Program-made: the position numbers and the translations under genes | Source: an uncultured Erythrobacter sp. | Lineage (GTDB): Bacteria > Pseudomonadota > Alphaproteobacteria > Sphingomonadales > Sphingomonadaceae | Length of the DNA stretch: 64,000 nt | Direction: 5' to 3' | NCBI GenBank assembly: GCA_947502815.1 | Contig: CANNBH010000001.1 | Span: 2,886,818-2,950,817 of the forward strand | In this document: in pieces, positions 8,767 through 17,019 of the stretch | How positions within the stretch are numbered: the stretch's first letter is position 1 | Layout: every line of letters starts with the position of its first letter | The notes under the pieces: generated by a model | Databases searched by the model: none | What the model saw: the letters and a program-made list of their open reading frames with translations, nothing else | Told to the model about the DNA's origin: nothing

Positions 8767-9177
8767 TTAATTGCTCCTCAAGGTCTCGAGCATGAGTTGT
8801 TTGGCTGTTTGAAGCGCCTGAACCATGTTCTGATATTGGCGCGCGCTTTCGTTGATCTCGATCATTTCAGCGCTTTCATCGACCGGCGCCTCCCAGATGT
8901 GACCGGTGTCGTCGGCCAAAGGATGATTGGGTTCGTACCGTTTGGTCGGGGCGGTTTCTGATCGAACAAGACCGTCGCTGCGCATGCCGGAAAGGCCGGT
9001 CGCTTGGTCCAATTCCACCGCAAAAACCGCGCGGATCGGGCGATAGGCCTCGGCCTCGCTTGATGCGACGGAGCCGGCATTGGCGAGGTTCGATGTCGCG
9101 GCATTCATCCGCACCAATTGCGCGGACATGGCCCGCTCGCCCATCGAAAACAGTGTCATATTGGTGCCGTCTGGCAT
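8767..9177 (-). CDS. flgC: Flagellar proximal rod protein FlgC
   Basis: FlgC is a proximal rod subunit, about 135 aa in most bacteria, here 136. It contains 'MSAQLVRMNAATSNLANAGS' near the N-terminus, 'NPIL-like' NHPLADDTGHIWEAPVDESAE in the middle, and the C-terminal motif 'ESARQYQNMVQALQTAKQLM'. The start at 9177 has AAGGGAGA about six bases upstream. It follows flgB with a 1-bp gap. Confidence 0.94.
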   Translation of the reverse strand: MPDGTNMTLFSMGERAMSAQLVRMNAATSNLANAGSVASSEAEAYRPIRAVFAVELDQATGLSGMRSDGLVRSETAPTKRYEPNHPLADDTGHIWEAPVDESAEMIEINESARQYQNMVQALQTAKQLMLETLRSN

Positions 9178-9178
9178 G

Positions 9179-9559
9179 TTATTCTCCCTTCAGCGCGCGG
9201 TTGACTGTGTTGACCTTGCCCTGAACGAAACTGAGCGTGGCAGAATACGCCAGAGCGTTTTCGGCGAAGGCGACCTGTTCACGGCCAAGCTCCACGGTGT
9301 TGCCATCAAGGCTGGGCATGGTTGGGCGGCGATAAAGCAATTCAGGCTCTCCTCCTCCCAATTGACCAGCGCCGGAAGAGGCACCCGATGACAGCGTGCG
9401 CCCTTGCGCCAACCTGGCATCAAGCGCGGCGTTGAAATCGACGTCGCGCGCCTTGAAGCCCGGTGTGGCGGCGTTGGCGATGTTGGAGGCAAGCACCCCC
9501 ATCCGCTTTGAACGCACCTCGAGAGCCGCGCCGTGTATGCCAAAAATCTGCTCATTCAT
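9179..9559 (-). CDS. flgB: Flagellar proximal rod protein FlgB
   Basis: First gene of the rod-hook-motor operon. The product (126 aa from ATG at 9559) begins MNEQIFGIHGAALEVRSKRM followed by the rod motif GVLASNIANAATPGFKARDV, then 'VDFNAAL', as in FlgB. An in-frame GTG at 9592 would add 11 residues, but family members start at the NEQIFG-type sequence and a purine-rich GGGAGCAGCAGG stretch precedes ATG 9559. A sigma-54 type promoter lies about 90 bp upstream (9647-9664). Confidence 0.92.
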   Translation of the reverse strand: MNEQIFGIHGAALEVRSKRMGVLASNIANAATPGFKARDVDFNAALDARLAQGRTLSSGASSGAGQLGGGEPELLYRRPTMPSLDGNTVELGREQVAFAENALAYSATLSFVQGKVNTVNRALKGE

Positions 9560-9646
9560 GGGCCTGCTGCTCCCGCGAAAAACCGAATTCACAACGCCCG
9601 CTTCGGCCTGTCACAAAGACACCCGAGGAGGACTCCTGACGATAAA

Positions 9647-9664
9647 TGCAGCAAGTGTGCCAAA
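9647..9664 (-). promoter_or_regulatory. Sigma-54 (RpoN) type promoter for the flgB-motB operon
   Basis: On the minus strand the sequence TTGGCACACTTGCTGCAT has the -24/-12 spacing of RpoN promoters: TGGCAC, five bases, then CTGCA, i.e. GG-N10-GC. It lies about 90 bp upstream of flgB in the right orientation. The -12 element differs from TTGC at its first base. Function is inferred from the consensus and position. Confidence 0.7.
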
Positions 9665-9879
9665 CCCGGCGCATCGCCTCGCCAAGGCCGAAACCGAGCG
9701 AAAATCCGCCGATCTTGCCGCGTTTTGGGTTGAAATCGGCAATCGCTTGCAGGGTCACGGCAATGCGGTGCCATTGTCCCGTTCCCACTTAATCCGGGCG
9801 GCGGGCGGCCGTTCTGATCCCATGAGCCGGGTGATGCCTATGCCTGCTCCAATCCTAGCCAATCGCACAGGAGCGATCA

Positions 9880-10560
9880 TTGTTGAGTGAAGCGGTCGCA
9901 TTTTGGGATATGGGGGCGCTTGCCATTGTCCTTGCCGGGACATCGCTGGCCACTGCCGCGCGCTGCGGGCTGCGCGATTTGCGGGGGGCACTACGCGAGG
10001 TTTTGCGGCTCACCTCATCCGATTTTGATAAAAGCGCAAACCGCGCGGCTTTGGCCCGGTGCACGCCGGAAATCAAACGCCGCGGCCATCTCTGCGCTGA
10101 GGCCACTTTGCCCCCCGACCGCTCCATCGCAGAGCTTGTGCAGGCCTATCTCATCAACGGCTCATTCGACGATTTGCAAACCACTGCGAGGGTACAGCGG
10201 ACCAGCCGCGAAATCACCGGAGCTCAGGCGATGCGAGTGTTCGATTATGCCGGCGAGCAGGCGCCAATTTTCGGCCTGGTGGGAACTTTGTTCGCTCTTA
10301 CTCAGATCAGCCCCGCCGCAGATGGCGAAACGACCGAAGCCATGATGGGCGCGGTGGGCACGGCTGTGCTTTCAACGCTGTACGGCGTGCTGACCGCGCA
10401 TCTATTCTGTGTGCCTCTCGCAGGAGCCATAGAGCGGCGCGGATTGCGCGAAGAGGCGGCTCGCGCCGAACTGATCGAATGGTTTGAGGCCGAATTGCGC
10501 GGGCGGCACGCAAAAGGTCGCCGCGCTGCCGCTCCGATCCGGTTGCAGGATGTGGCATGA
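9880..10560 (+). CDS. MotA/TolQ/ExbB-family proton-channel protein in the flagellar cluster
   Basis: A 226-residue inner-membrane protein with a hydrophobic N-terminal segment (about residues 10-27), a long cytoplasmic region, and two C-terminal membrane segments: 'APIFGLVGTLFALTQI' (about 126-141) and 'GAVGTAVLSTLYGVLTAHLF' (about 155-174). The GLVGT and STLYG motifs are the MotA/TolQ/ExbB signature. It is distinct from the motA at 623-1486. The start is TTG at 9880, with AGGAG six bases upstream. It overlaps the next gene by four bases (ATGA). Its role could be an auxiliary stator or an energy-coupling channel; the sequence alone does not decide. Confidence 0.75.
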   Translation: MLSEAVAFWDMGALAIVLAGTSLATAARCGLRDLRGALREVLRLTSSDFDKSANRAALARCTPEIKRRGHLCAEATLPPDRSIAELVQAYLINGSFDDLQTTARVQRTSREITGAQAMRVFDYAGEQAPIFGLVGTLFALTQISPAADGETTEAMMGAVGTAVLSTLYGVLTAHLFCVPLAGAIERRGLREEAARAELIEWFEAELRGRHAKGRRAAAPIRLQDVA

Positions 10561-11042
10561 TCACGCGAAAGGCACCCAGTTGGCAGCTGATTCTTGCTGA
10601 TCTTGCGCTCATTCTGTTTCTCGTCGCGCTTTCCGCTTTGGCCAATGAGGCCGCGGATACAGTGCAAGAACCCCCAATAGGGCCAACACGCCAAGCGGAG
10701 GAAGACAACGCCAGTCGATCTGGTCAGGCGGCGCCGCAAATCGCCGCGTCACAAGCATTGTTCCGCTCCAGCCCGCTGGGTCCGACGATCGACGAATGGC
10801 TGGCCGAACAGCCTGCCGATCCGCGCGCGACCTTAACAATCTTCGCGCAATATTCGGTGCGGGATAATGCGGATGAGCAAACGGCGGTTTGGGAACAGGC
10901 GCAGGCCTTTGCAGTGAGTGCGTCGCGGGCCGCGTCGGAAAAGCAGTTTTCAATAAGAACTGTGATCACTCAAGGGCGGACAAGCGATGTCTATGCCAGC
11001 CTTGCCTTTGACGCGCCCAATGATGAGCGCGCGCAGCCATAA
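10557..11042 (+). CDS. Single-TM partner of the MotA/TolQ-like protein (MotB/ExbD-like in layout)
   Basis: A 161-residue protein with one N-terminal membrane segment, 'LILADLALILFLVALSAL' (residues 11-28), containing one aspartate (Asp15). That layout matches MotB, TolR and ExbD, where the aspartate carries the ion. The periplasmic part has an Ala/Glu/Gln-rich linker and a small domain from about residue 80 (ATLTIFAQYSV to VYASLAFDAP). I see no OmpA-like peptidoglycan-binding motif. Four-base overlap with the upstream channel gene argues that the two products work as a complex. The assignment is by topology and context only. Confidence 0.6.
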   Translation: MITRKAPSWQLILADLALILFLVALSALANEAADTVQEPPIGPTRQAEEDNASRSGQAAPQIAASQALFRSSPLGPTIDEWLAEQPADPRATLTIFAQYSVRDNADEQTAVWEQAQAFAVSASRAASEKQFSIRTVITQGRTSDVYASLAFDAPNDERAQP

Positions 11043-11063
11043 AGGCTGTTCAAAACGCAGCTA

Positions 11064-12140
11064 TCAAATGGCGACGATCCTGTTTCGCCCTTCGCTTTTG
11101 GCATTATAAAGCGCCTGATCGGCCCGTGCGAGAGCATCGCGGGCATCATCAATCCCCTGTACCTGGGCAACCCCGCCAGAAAAGGTGATTTTGCCAAACG
11201 ACTTGCCTGTTTCCCGGTTGATCATTTGTTTCATGCCTTGCGCACGCCGGATGCCGTCCAATTTTGCGACAGCGTCTTTTTTCTCAAAGCCATAGAACAG
11301 GACCACAAATTCTTCGCCGCCATGGCGGGCAACAAAGCAAGTGTCGCTGGCCATACCATTCAAAGTGTTGGACATCGCCACCAGCACCCGGTCGCCAGCA
11401 TCGTGGCCATGGGTGTCATTGACGGCCTTGAAGTGATCGACATCACAAAACGCCACACACAGCGGTTTGCCATTGAGCTGCGCCTGCTGCGATGCCGATG
11501 CGAGCCGCCGTTCGAATGCCCTGCGGTTGGGCAAGCGGGTCAGGTGATCGACATCCGCTTCCGTTCGTGCCTTTGCCAAACTCTCACGCAGCCGGTCTGT
11601 TTCCGCCTGGCTGCGCTCCATGGCATTTTCCACTTGCTCCATCTTTTCCAAAACCGTTCGAGACAGATCAATCACCCGGTCCACTTCGCCGACTGCGCTC
11701 GGTTCGCTGGTTCCTTCACTGCGGCTGGGCTTTGTCGACATAGCCTGAATTTGAGCATCGATCGCGCCGCGATGTTCGCTCGTTTCATCTTGGGCAGATT
11801 TGGCCGACTGCGCAAAACGCATCATCGAATATTCCATCTTGTCCATCAACCGCTCTAACTCTTCGACCCGGGCGCCGGTGCCGGGATCAAGCCGTGCCAC
11901 CGTGTCCAGCCAACGTTGATCGATCGGATCGCCGGAAATCTCCCGAGAGGCGAAAGCCTGCGAGAGCGCAGCGTTTGCACCGGACAGCGCTGTGCCGATA
12001 GATGCCAAATTGGCGCCAGTGACAGTCAGCTCATGCCTTACGATAAAGGCGCAAATTCGCTCCAGCAATTCTCGCCGCGCTATCTCCGAACGAGACAATT
12101 TTGTGGTTTCGACGGATTGCAAATTTGGGGCGTCCTGCAT
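11064..12140 (-). CDS. GGDEF-domain diguanylate cyclase, cytoplasmic
   Basis: A 358-residue predicted c-di-GMP synthase. The N-terminal 190 residues are helical and charged, with a coiled coil at about 155-195 and no membrane segment or known sensor motif I can name. The GGDEF domain spans about 196-358: 'DHLTRLPNRRAFERRL', 'DVDHFKAVNDTHGHDAGD', the active site GGEEF at 274-278, and 'ADQALYNAKSEGRNR'. No RxxD inhibitory site is found five residues upstream of GGEEF, so product inhibition is probably absent. It is flanked by flagellar genes and divergent from flgA, suggesting a link to motility control (inference). Confidence 0.9.
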   Translation of the reverse strand: MQDAPNLQSVETTKLSRSEIARRELLERICAFIVRHELTVTGANLASIGTALSGANAALSQAFASREISGDPIDQRWLDTVARLDPGTGARVEELERLMDKMEYSMMRFAQSAKSAQDETSEHRGAIDAQIQAMSTKPSRSEGTSEPSAVGEVDRVIDLSRTVLEKMEQVENAMERSQAETDRLRESLAKARTEADVDHLTRLPNRRAFERRLASASQQAQLNGKPLCVAFCDVDHFKAVNDTHGHDAGDRVLVAMSNTLNGMASDTCFVARHGGEEFVVLFYGFEKKDAVAKLDGIRRAQGMKQMINRETGKSFGKITFSGGVAQVQGIDDARDALARADQALYNAKSEGRNRIVAI

Positions 12141-12238
12141 CTTTCTTCCATTCTATTATGGCGACTTATCAGAGGCGTATTACCCAGCAGGTCCTTATTT
12201 TCGGTCGGCCCAAACCTATCGGCAAACACCTAGGCTGC

Positions 12239-12255
12239 TTGGCACGCAGCTTGCT
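12239..12255 (+). promoter_or_regulatory. Sigma-54 type promoter upstream of flgA
   Basis: TTGGCACGCAGCTTGCT fits the RpoN consensus at both elements (TGGCAC, N5, TTGCT; GG-N10-GC). It ends 36 bp before the flgA start, oriented toward it, leaving a short leader with GGAGA as ribosome binding site. This is the best of the three sigma-54 matches in the window. Confidence 0.82.
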
Positions 12256-12291
12256 TTTTGAAGGGAGAGTTTTGCAGATAGGAGACGAAAA

Positions 12292-12840
12292 ATGACCGTA
12301 CAACAAAGATACCAAAGGCTGGAGACGCGCCTATTGTCGCTGGCTGTTTTGATGGTGTGCTTGCCTCTTTTTGCCGCTGCTGCAGCGGCCCAAACAACCT
12401 CTGCCCAAGGGTTCACAGACCCTGATTCAATCGACCGGGCCGTCACGCAATTCACTGGCGTTCCTGTAGGTGAAGTGGGCGGCGCACGGGTGCCTGCTGA
12501 TCGCCGCTTGCGATTGGCGGCCTGCGCCGGCCCGCTAAACGTTTCTTGGCATGGGCGCAGCCGATCGACCGTGCAGGTGGCCTGCCCCGGTCCGGAAAGC
12601 TGGCGCATCTTTATCGCCACCCGCGCGGCCCCGCAATCAGAGCAAGCAGCCCCGATTGTCAGCCGCGGAGATCCGATTACCGTCGTCGTGCGCGGGCGCG
12701 GATTCACCGTTCAGCAAACGGGCGAAGCCATGGATAACGGCGCGATTGGCGATTGGATTGCCGTCCGCACCGCCCGAGACGCCAGCCCTATACGTGCGCG
12801 CATCGAACGCCCAGGTCTGGCCATAATTCCGGCCGGGTGA
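12292..12840 (+). CDS. flgA: Flagellar P-ring assembly chaperone FlgA
   Basis: FlgA is a periplasmic chaperone needed for FlgI polymerisation. The 182-residue precursor has a Sec signal (about residues 1-34, ending AAAAAQ), then a small N-terminal domain with two cysteines ('RLAACAGPL' and 'VQVACPGPESWRIFIA') and the C-terminal SAF-type region with 'RGDPITVVVRGRGFTVQQTG', 'EAMDNGAIGDWIAVRT'. These are standard FlgA features. GGAGA lies six bases before ATG, and a sigma-54 type promoter precedes the gene. Confidence 0.92.
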   Translation: MTVQQRYQRLETRLLSLAVLMVCLPLFAAAAAAQTTSAQGFTDPDSIDRAVTQFTGVPVGEVGGARVPADRRLRLAACAGPLNVSWHGRSRSTVQVACPGPESWRIFIATRAAPQSEQAAPIVSRGDPITVVVRGRGFTVQQTGEAMDNGAIGDWIAVRTARDASPIRARIERPGLAIIPAG

Positions 12841-12917
12841 AAAATTTGGGGCGTCACCCCTTAAACATGCCGAGCCGTCACCGTTCAGATAGTCATGGCA
12901 AAGAAAGGAGATGCACG

Positions 12918-13244
12918 ATGCCCTCTTTCGAATTGAACAAATTACAACCGATAGCGGGCGTTCGTTCGCTGTCCGACACCGATCGCGCATCGGTCCAAAC
13001 GACCGTCGGAACGCGCGCTGAAAAAGGCAGTGCCAACGCTGCATCGAACGGTGCATCAGGTGTCGGCGGTGCTGGCGTCTCAATTGAGATCGGCACGGCT
13101 GTAAATCCCATGTCACCTCCGGTGAACAGCGACCGCGTGAGCGATATTCGCCAAGCCCTGCGCGAGGGCACCTACCCGCTTATTCCAACTGAAATCAGCG
13201 ACGCCATGATCGCGGCGCAATTGAGTTTTGAGATCGACCGATGA
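12918..13244 (+). CDS. flgM: Anti-sigma-28 factor FlgM
   Basis: FlgM binds FliA until the hook-basal body is complete and is then exported. The 108-residue product has a disordered, Ala/Gly/Ser-rich N-terminal half and the C-terminal binding region 'NSDRVSDIRQALREGTYPLI', typical of FlgM ('kV..ir.aI..G.Y.vd'). The start at 12918 is set by AAGGAG seven bases upstream; the frame is open further upstream but those codons overlap flgA. It overlaps flgN by four bases and lies near its target gene fliA. Confidence 0.86.
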   Translation: MPSFELNKLQPIAGVRSLSDTDRASVQTTVGTRAEKGSANAASNGASGVGGAGVSIEIGTAVNPMSPPVNSDRVSDIRQALREGTYPLIPTEISDAMIAAQLSFEIDR

Positions 13245-13603
13245 ACCTTGCTTCGCATGATTACAGTCCGCCGCTTACCGCATCGCCAAATGCCAATGAC
13301 CTAAGCGGCAATTTGCGGCAAATGATTGCCGTGTTGGAAGAAGAGCGGCAAGCGCTTGCCACGTTGGATGCCGATGAGCTTTTTGAAGTCTCCCATCGCA
13401 AGCTGGCATTGTGCGACACGCTGCGACCCTTTGGCGAGGAGGCGCTTGACCCGCAATCGCGCGAATTGGCGAAGACGGCGCAGGCGCTCAACGATGTTAA
13501 CCGCCGGGTGCGCAACCTTTTGGCAGCGAATGTCTCGGCCCGATTGGAAGCTCTTGGTTCCGTTCAGCACACCTATTCTTCGGTAAACCCGGCCCACATC
13601 TAA
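13241..13603 (+). CDS. flgN: FlgN-like flagellar export chaperone
   Basis: A 120-residue, mostly helical protein that follows flgM with a four-base overlap, the usual flgM-flgN order. It contains 'QMIAVLEEERQALATLDADE' (about residues 27-46), which resembles the FlgN opening helix, and a second helix 'LAKTAQALNDVNRRVRNLLA'. FlgN is the chaperone for FlgK and FlgL, both encoded in this locus. Sequence conservation in this family is low, so the name depends partly on context. Confidence 0.75.
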   Translation: MNLASHDYSPPLTASPNANDLSGNLRQMIAVLEEERQALATLDADELFEVSHRKLALCDTLRPFGEEALDPQSRELAKTAQALNDVNRRVRNLLAANVSARLEALGSVQHTYSSVNPAHI

Positions 13604-13656
13604 GCCAGCAGCGGCTTCTCTTCTGCCCTTACGTATGACTGCGCAGGTCCGCTATT

Positions 13657-13673
13657 CTGGCACGACGTTTGCA
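13657..13673 (+). promoter_or_regulatory. Sigma-54 type promoter upstream of the transglycosylase-flhA-fliA operon
   Basis: CTGGCACGACGTTTGCA matches the RpoN consensus (TGGCAC, N5, TTGCA; GG-N10-GC). It lies about 77 bp before the GTG start of the transglycosylase gene and is oriented toward it. If real, it places flhA and fliA under RpoN control. Confidence 0.8.
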
Positions 13674-13750
13674 TTTCTTTTCACCTGATCCCCAGCGTTC
13701 TCAATTGAGCGAGGCGTGGGCCAATCGGGCAAGGAAGAAAGGCAGGCGCA

Positions 13751-14887
13751 GTGAGCAATCAACCGATCCCCACAGCCGGAATTCAATCCGCCTTTGATCG
13801 CGTAGCGCGAGCTCATGACACCATGCGCGCCTCCCAAAACGGCGCGCAAAGCGGCTCGCGGGTCGGTGCCTCTCGTCAAATTTCAACCAACGAAATGCGA
13901 GCGCAGGGGGTCAACGGTCCGCGCCCCGCCAGCGTAGAGCAAGCCATTGCCAGCGCCGCGCAGCAGACCAGCATCGATTTCGATTTCCTAATCGCTCAAG
14001 CCCAAGTGGAATCGGCGATGGACCCGTCTGCCCGCGCCCGCACATCCAGCGCGACCGGATTGTACCAGTTCATCGAAAGCACATGGCTTGATACGATGCA
14101 GCGCCACGGGCAGCGCTTTGGCCTGGGTGATGTCGCTGCTCAAATCAGCACAACACAAAGCGGTTCCGCCTATGTCGCCGACCCGGAAACCCGGCAATCC
14201 ATCCTCGCCCTGCGCAATGACCCACAGATCGCGTCCTTTATGGCAGCGGGTCTCGCAGAGGATAACCGCGCGCATCTCACCCCGATCCTTGGGCGGCAAC
14301 CCGAACACAACGAATTGTATCTTGCCCATTTCCTCGGAGCGGGCGGCGCGGGCCGGTTTCTTTCGGCAATGGCGGATGATCCCGGTCAATCCGCGGCCGC
14401 TTTGTTCCGCCGCCCAGCTGCGGCCAATCGCCCTGTGTTTTATGAACCCGGCGGCGCTCCGCGCAGCCTAAGCGGCGTGATGGACTATCTTTCTGGCAAA
14501 TTGGAGCGCGCGCGCGTCAATGCCGCCGATTCCATGTCGCAGGCATACACCGAAGCAACTCTTATGCCCCAGGGTTTGCAGGGGCCAGATGCGGCATTCC
14601 CATCTTACGCGCCATCCGGCTTTCGGCCGCCCTATATGATAGCTGATGAGACGGTCTTCGGGCCGCAAAATCCGCCGGCTTTAACGGGCCGGAACCGGCC
14701 CAACTTGCCCCTATCCCCGCCGATAGGTCTTGCGCCATCATCAACAGGGACGACATCAACGACATCAAGCGGTTCGATGTCGGGCATCTTGCGCAGCACG
14801 TTTGGCGATACCCCGCCGGGCAACCTTGATCGCGCTGCAAGCCAGATCCGCGATGCCTACAACACGCTTAGGGCGTTTGGCCTTTGA
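13751..14887 (+). CDS. Lytic transglycosylase (SLT fold), probable flagellar rod-passage enzyme
   Basis: The 378-residue product has an SLT-type domain at about residues 55-220. The motif 'FLIAQAQVESAMDPSARART' contains the expected catalytic glutamate (VES), followed by 'SSATGLYQFIESTWLDTM' as in the Gly-Leu-(M/Y)-Q signature, and 'NELYLAHFLGAGGAGRFL'. No signal peptide is seen, which is known for transglycosylases exported by the flagellar system. The C-terminal 130 residues are Pro/Ser/Thr-rich. It overlaps the region before flhA and lies in a flagellar operon, so it probably supplies the muramidase activity missing from the short FlgJ (inference). GTG start with GGAAGAAAGG upstream. Confidence 0.85.
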   Translation: MSNQPIPTAGIQSAFDRVARAHDTMRASQNGAQSGSRVGASRQISTNEMRAQGVNGPRPASVEQAIASAAQQTSIDFDFLIAQAQVESAMDPSARARTSSATGLYQFIESTWLDTMQRHGQRFGLGDVAAQISTTQSGSAYVADPETRQSILALRNDPQIASFMAAGLAEDNRAHLTPILGRQPEHNELYLAHFLGAGGAGRFLSAMADDPGQSAAALFRRPAAANRPVFYEPGGAPRSLSGVMDYLSGKLERARVNAADSMSQAYTEATLMPQGLQGPDAAFPSYAPSGFRPPYMIADETVFGPQNPPALTGRNRPNLPLSPPIGLAPSSTGTTSTTSSGSMSGILRSTFGDTPPGNLDRAASQIRDAYNTLRAFGL

Positions 14888-14925
14888 GCGGTCTAGCCCC
14901 CCAATCGAGCCCAACCCAAGGGTCT

Positions 14926-17019
14926 ATGATGGAGCGACTGCGCGCGGTTCCGGCGGCCATGGTGCTGCCATTTGGAATATTCGCGCTCTTTGTGCTGTTC
15001 GTGCTTCCGATCCCGCCGCTTTTGCTGGACATGTTCTTCGTCCTAAACATCGCGATTGCCTTTGCAGTGCTGATGGTGGCGCTCAACGCGCGAAAGCCGC
15101 TCGACTTCTCATCCTTTCCCAGCGTCCTGTTGTTCGCAACTCTGCTGCGGCTCGCGTTGAACGTCGCATCCACGCGGATCGTGCTGGTTAAAGGGCATGA
15201 AGGCGGCAATGCTGCGGGCGACATCATCGCCAGTTTCAGCCAGTTTCTCGTCGGGGGCAATTTCGCCGTCGGCCTGTTCGTGTTTTGCATCCTGCTGATC
15301 ATCAATATGATCGTCATCACTAAAGGCGCGGGCCGCGTTTCCGAGGTTTCGGCCCGGTTTGTCCTGGATGCCTTGCCGGGCAAGCAAATGGCGATTGACG
15401 CTGATATAGCCGCCGGGCTGGTCTCCGCCGAAGAAGCACGCGAGCGCCGCCGCGAAGTTACAGTGGAGGCGGATTTCTACGGCTCGATGGATGGCGCGTC
15501 GAAATTCGTGAAAGGCGATGCGATCGCCGCACTGTTGATCCTTGGCGTCAATATTATCGCCGGGTTTGCGCTGGGCATGATCAGCCACGGCCTTTCTGCA
15601 GCCGAAGCAGGTGAATTGTACATCACATTGGCAGTTGGCGATGCTTTGGTGGCTCAAGTTCCCGCCTTGCTGTTGTCGATTGCGGCGGCGGCGATTGTTA
15701 CACGCGTCTCGGACACGCGCGATCTCTCTGGCCAGATTGGCGGACAATTTGCCGATCCGCGCGGATGGCTGCCGGTGGCGATGATTTTGGCTGCGATTGG
15801 TGTGGTGCCAGCAATGCCGCAAACCATCTTTCTGCCCGCTGCCGCGATTGCCGGGGCGATATGGTGGCATTTGCGCAAGCTCGCCGCAGCCCCTGCGATC
15901 GAAGAAGAACCCGCAGAAGACATTCCGCCCGATCGGATCGACATCACAGAAGTGTCTGACCAAACATTGGTAACGATAGAGCTTGGCTATGGCCTCGTGC
16001 ACCTTGTGGATGAAGCGAAAGGCGCGCCGCTTTTGACCCGGATCACCGGCATTCGCAAACAATTGTCCCGCGATTTGGGATTTGTCCTGCCGCAATTCCG
16101 CATCCGCGATTCACTGGACGCTGGGGCCAACGAATACCGTGTCACTCTGGGCGGGTTGGTCATTGCGCAAGGCGTCGCAAAACCATCCAAACTGCTCGCC
16201 ATTGATACCGGTGAAGTGCGCGCCGGGCACGGCGTTTTGGGCGAAGCAACCCGCGACCCCAGCTTTGATTGCCCAGCTTTGTGGATCGATCCGGCCGCGC
16301 GCGACCATGCCGTGTCCGAAGGCTTTCTAACCGTTGACCCCAGCACGGTGATCGCCACCCACACCAATCAGGAACTTCTCGCCAAAAGCCACCAATTGCT
16401 GGGGCCAGAGGAAGTTCGCGCGCTAATCAACGACCTTAAAGACCGCGCGCCTGCCTTGCTCGAAGCGATTCATCCCGACCCGCTTTCGCTTGCTGCTATG
16501 ACCCGCATTTTCCGCGCGCTGATCCGCGATGGCATTCCGCTCAGCCACCCTCAACCGCTGCTCACCAGCCTCACCCTAGCGTTGCAAACGACCCAAGATT
16601 TTGACGCGCTGATTGACATTGTGCGCGGCGATTTGGGCGCGCGTTTGGTGGCCCAGATTTGCGAACCCGGAGAACGTTTGCAAGTCGTCACGTTGGACGC
16701 TTCGCTCGAAGGGGCAATCTTAGGCGGCATGGTTGATCCGGGCACCGGACAACCGGTGGTTGAACCCGATTGCGGCAATATGATCGCGGGTCGGATCGGC
16801 GAGTTGATCGACGAAGCGAAGGCGCCCATCGCTCTGATCGTGCAGCCACCAGCTCGGCGCGCGCTCGCCGGCCTTTTGCGCCAGCGCGCCGCCCGCTGCC
16901 TCGTCCTGTCGATCAATGAATTGCCTGCGACGCAACCCGTCGAAGTAATCGCCGTTATCGGCGCGGAACAACCCGCTCAACTGGGCGCACCGCAAGACGA
17001 AGGAGCCATGGCGGCATGA
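14926..17019 (+). CDS. flhA: Flagellar type III export gate protein FlhA
   Basis: FlhA is the large export-gate component of the flagellar secretion apparatus. The product (about 697 aa) has a hydrophobic N-terminal half with eight predicted segments, the conserved 'LFATLLRLALNVASTRIVL' and the FHIPEP-region 'VSARFVLDALPGKQMAIDAD' at about residues 140-160, followed by a cytoplasmic half with 'GHGVLGEATRDPSFDCPALWI' split across its linker. The start is ATG 14926 or the adjacent ATG 14929, both just after AAGGG; a TTG at 14884 overlapping the previous stop is less likely. It overlaps fliA by four bases; flhF and flhG, usual neighbours, are absent. Confidence 0.95.
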   Translation: MMERLRAVPAAMVLPFGIFALFVLFVLPIPPLLLDMFFVLNIAIAFAVLMVALNARKPLDFSSFPSVLLFATLLRLALNVASTRIVLVKGHEGGNAAGDIIASFSQFLVGGNFAVGLFVFCILLIINMIVITKGAGRVSEVSARFVLDALPGKQMAIDADIAAGLVSAEEARERRREVTVEADFYGSMDGASKFVKGDAIAALLILGVNIIAGFALGMISHGLSAAEAGELYITLAVGDALVAQVPALLLSIAAAAIVTRVSDTRDLSGQIGGQFADPRGWLPVAMILAAIGVVPAMPQTIFLPAAAIAGAIWWHLRKLAAAPAIEEEPAEDIPPDRIDITEVSDQTLVTIELGYGLVHLVDEAKGAPLLTRITGIRKQLSRDLGFVLPQFRIRDSLDAGANEYRVTLGGLVIAQGVAKPSKLLAIDTGEVRAGHGVLGEATRDPSFDCPALWIDPAARDHAVSEGFLTVDPSTVIATHTNQELLAKSHQLLGPEEVRALINDLKDRAPALLEAIHPDPLSLAAMTRIFRALIRDGIPLSHPQPLLTSLTLALQTTQDFDALIDIVRGDLGARLVAQICEPGERLQVVTLDASLEGAILGGMVDPGTGQPVVEPDCGNMIAGRIGELIDEAKAPIALIVQPPARRALAGLLRQRAARCLVLSINELPATQPVEVIAVIGAEQPAQLGAPQDEGAMAA

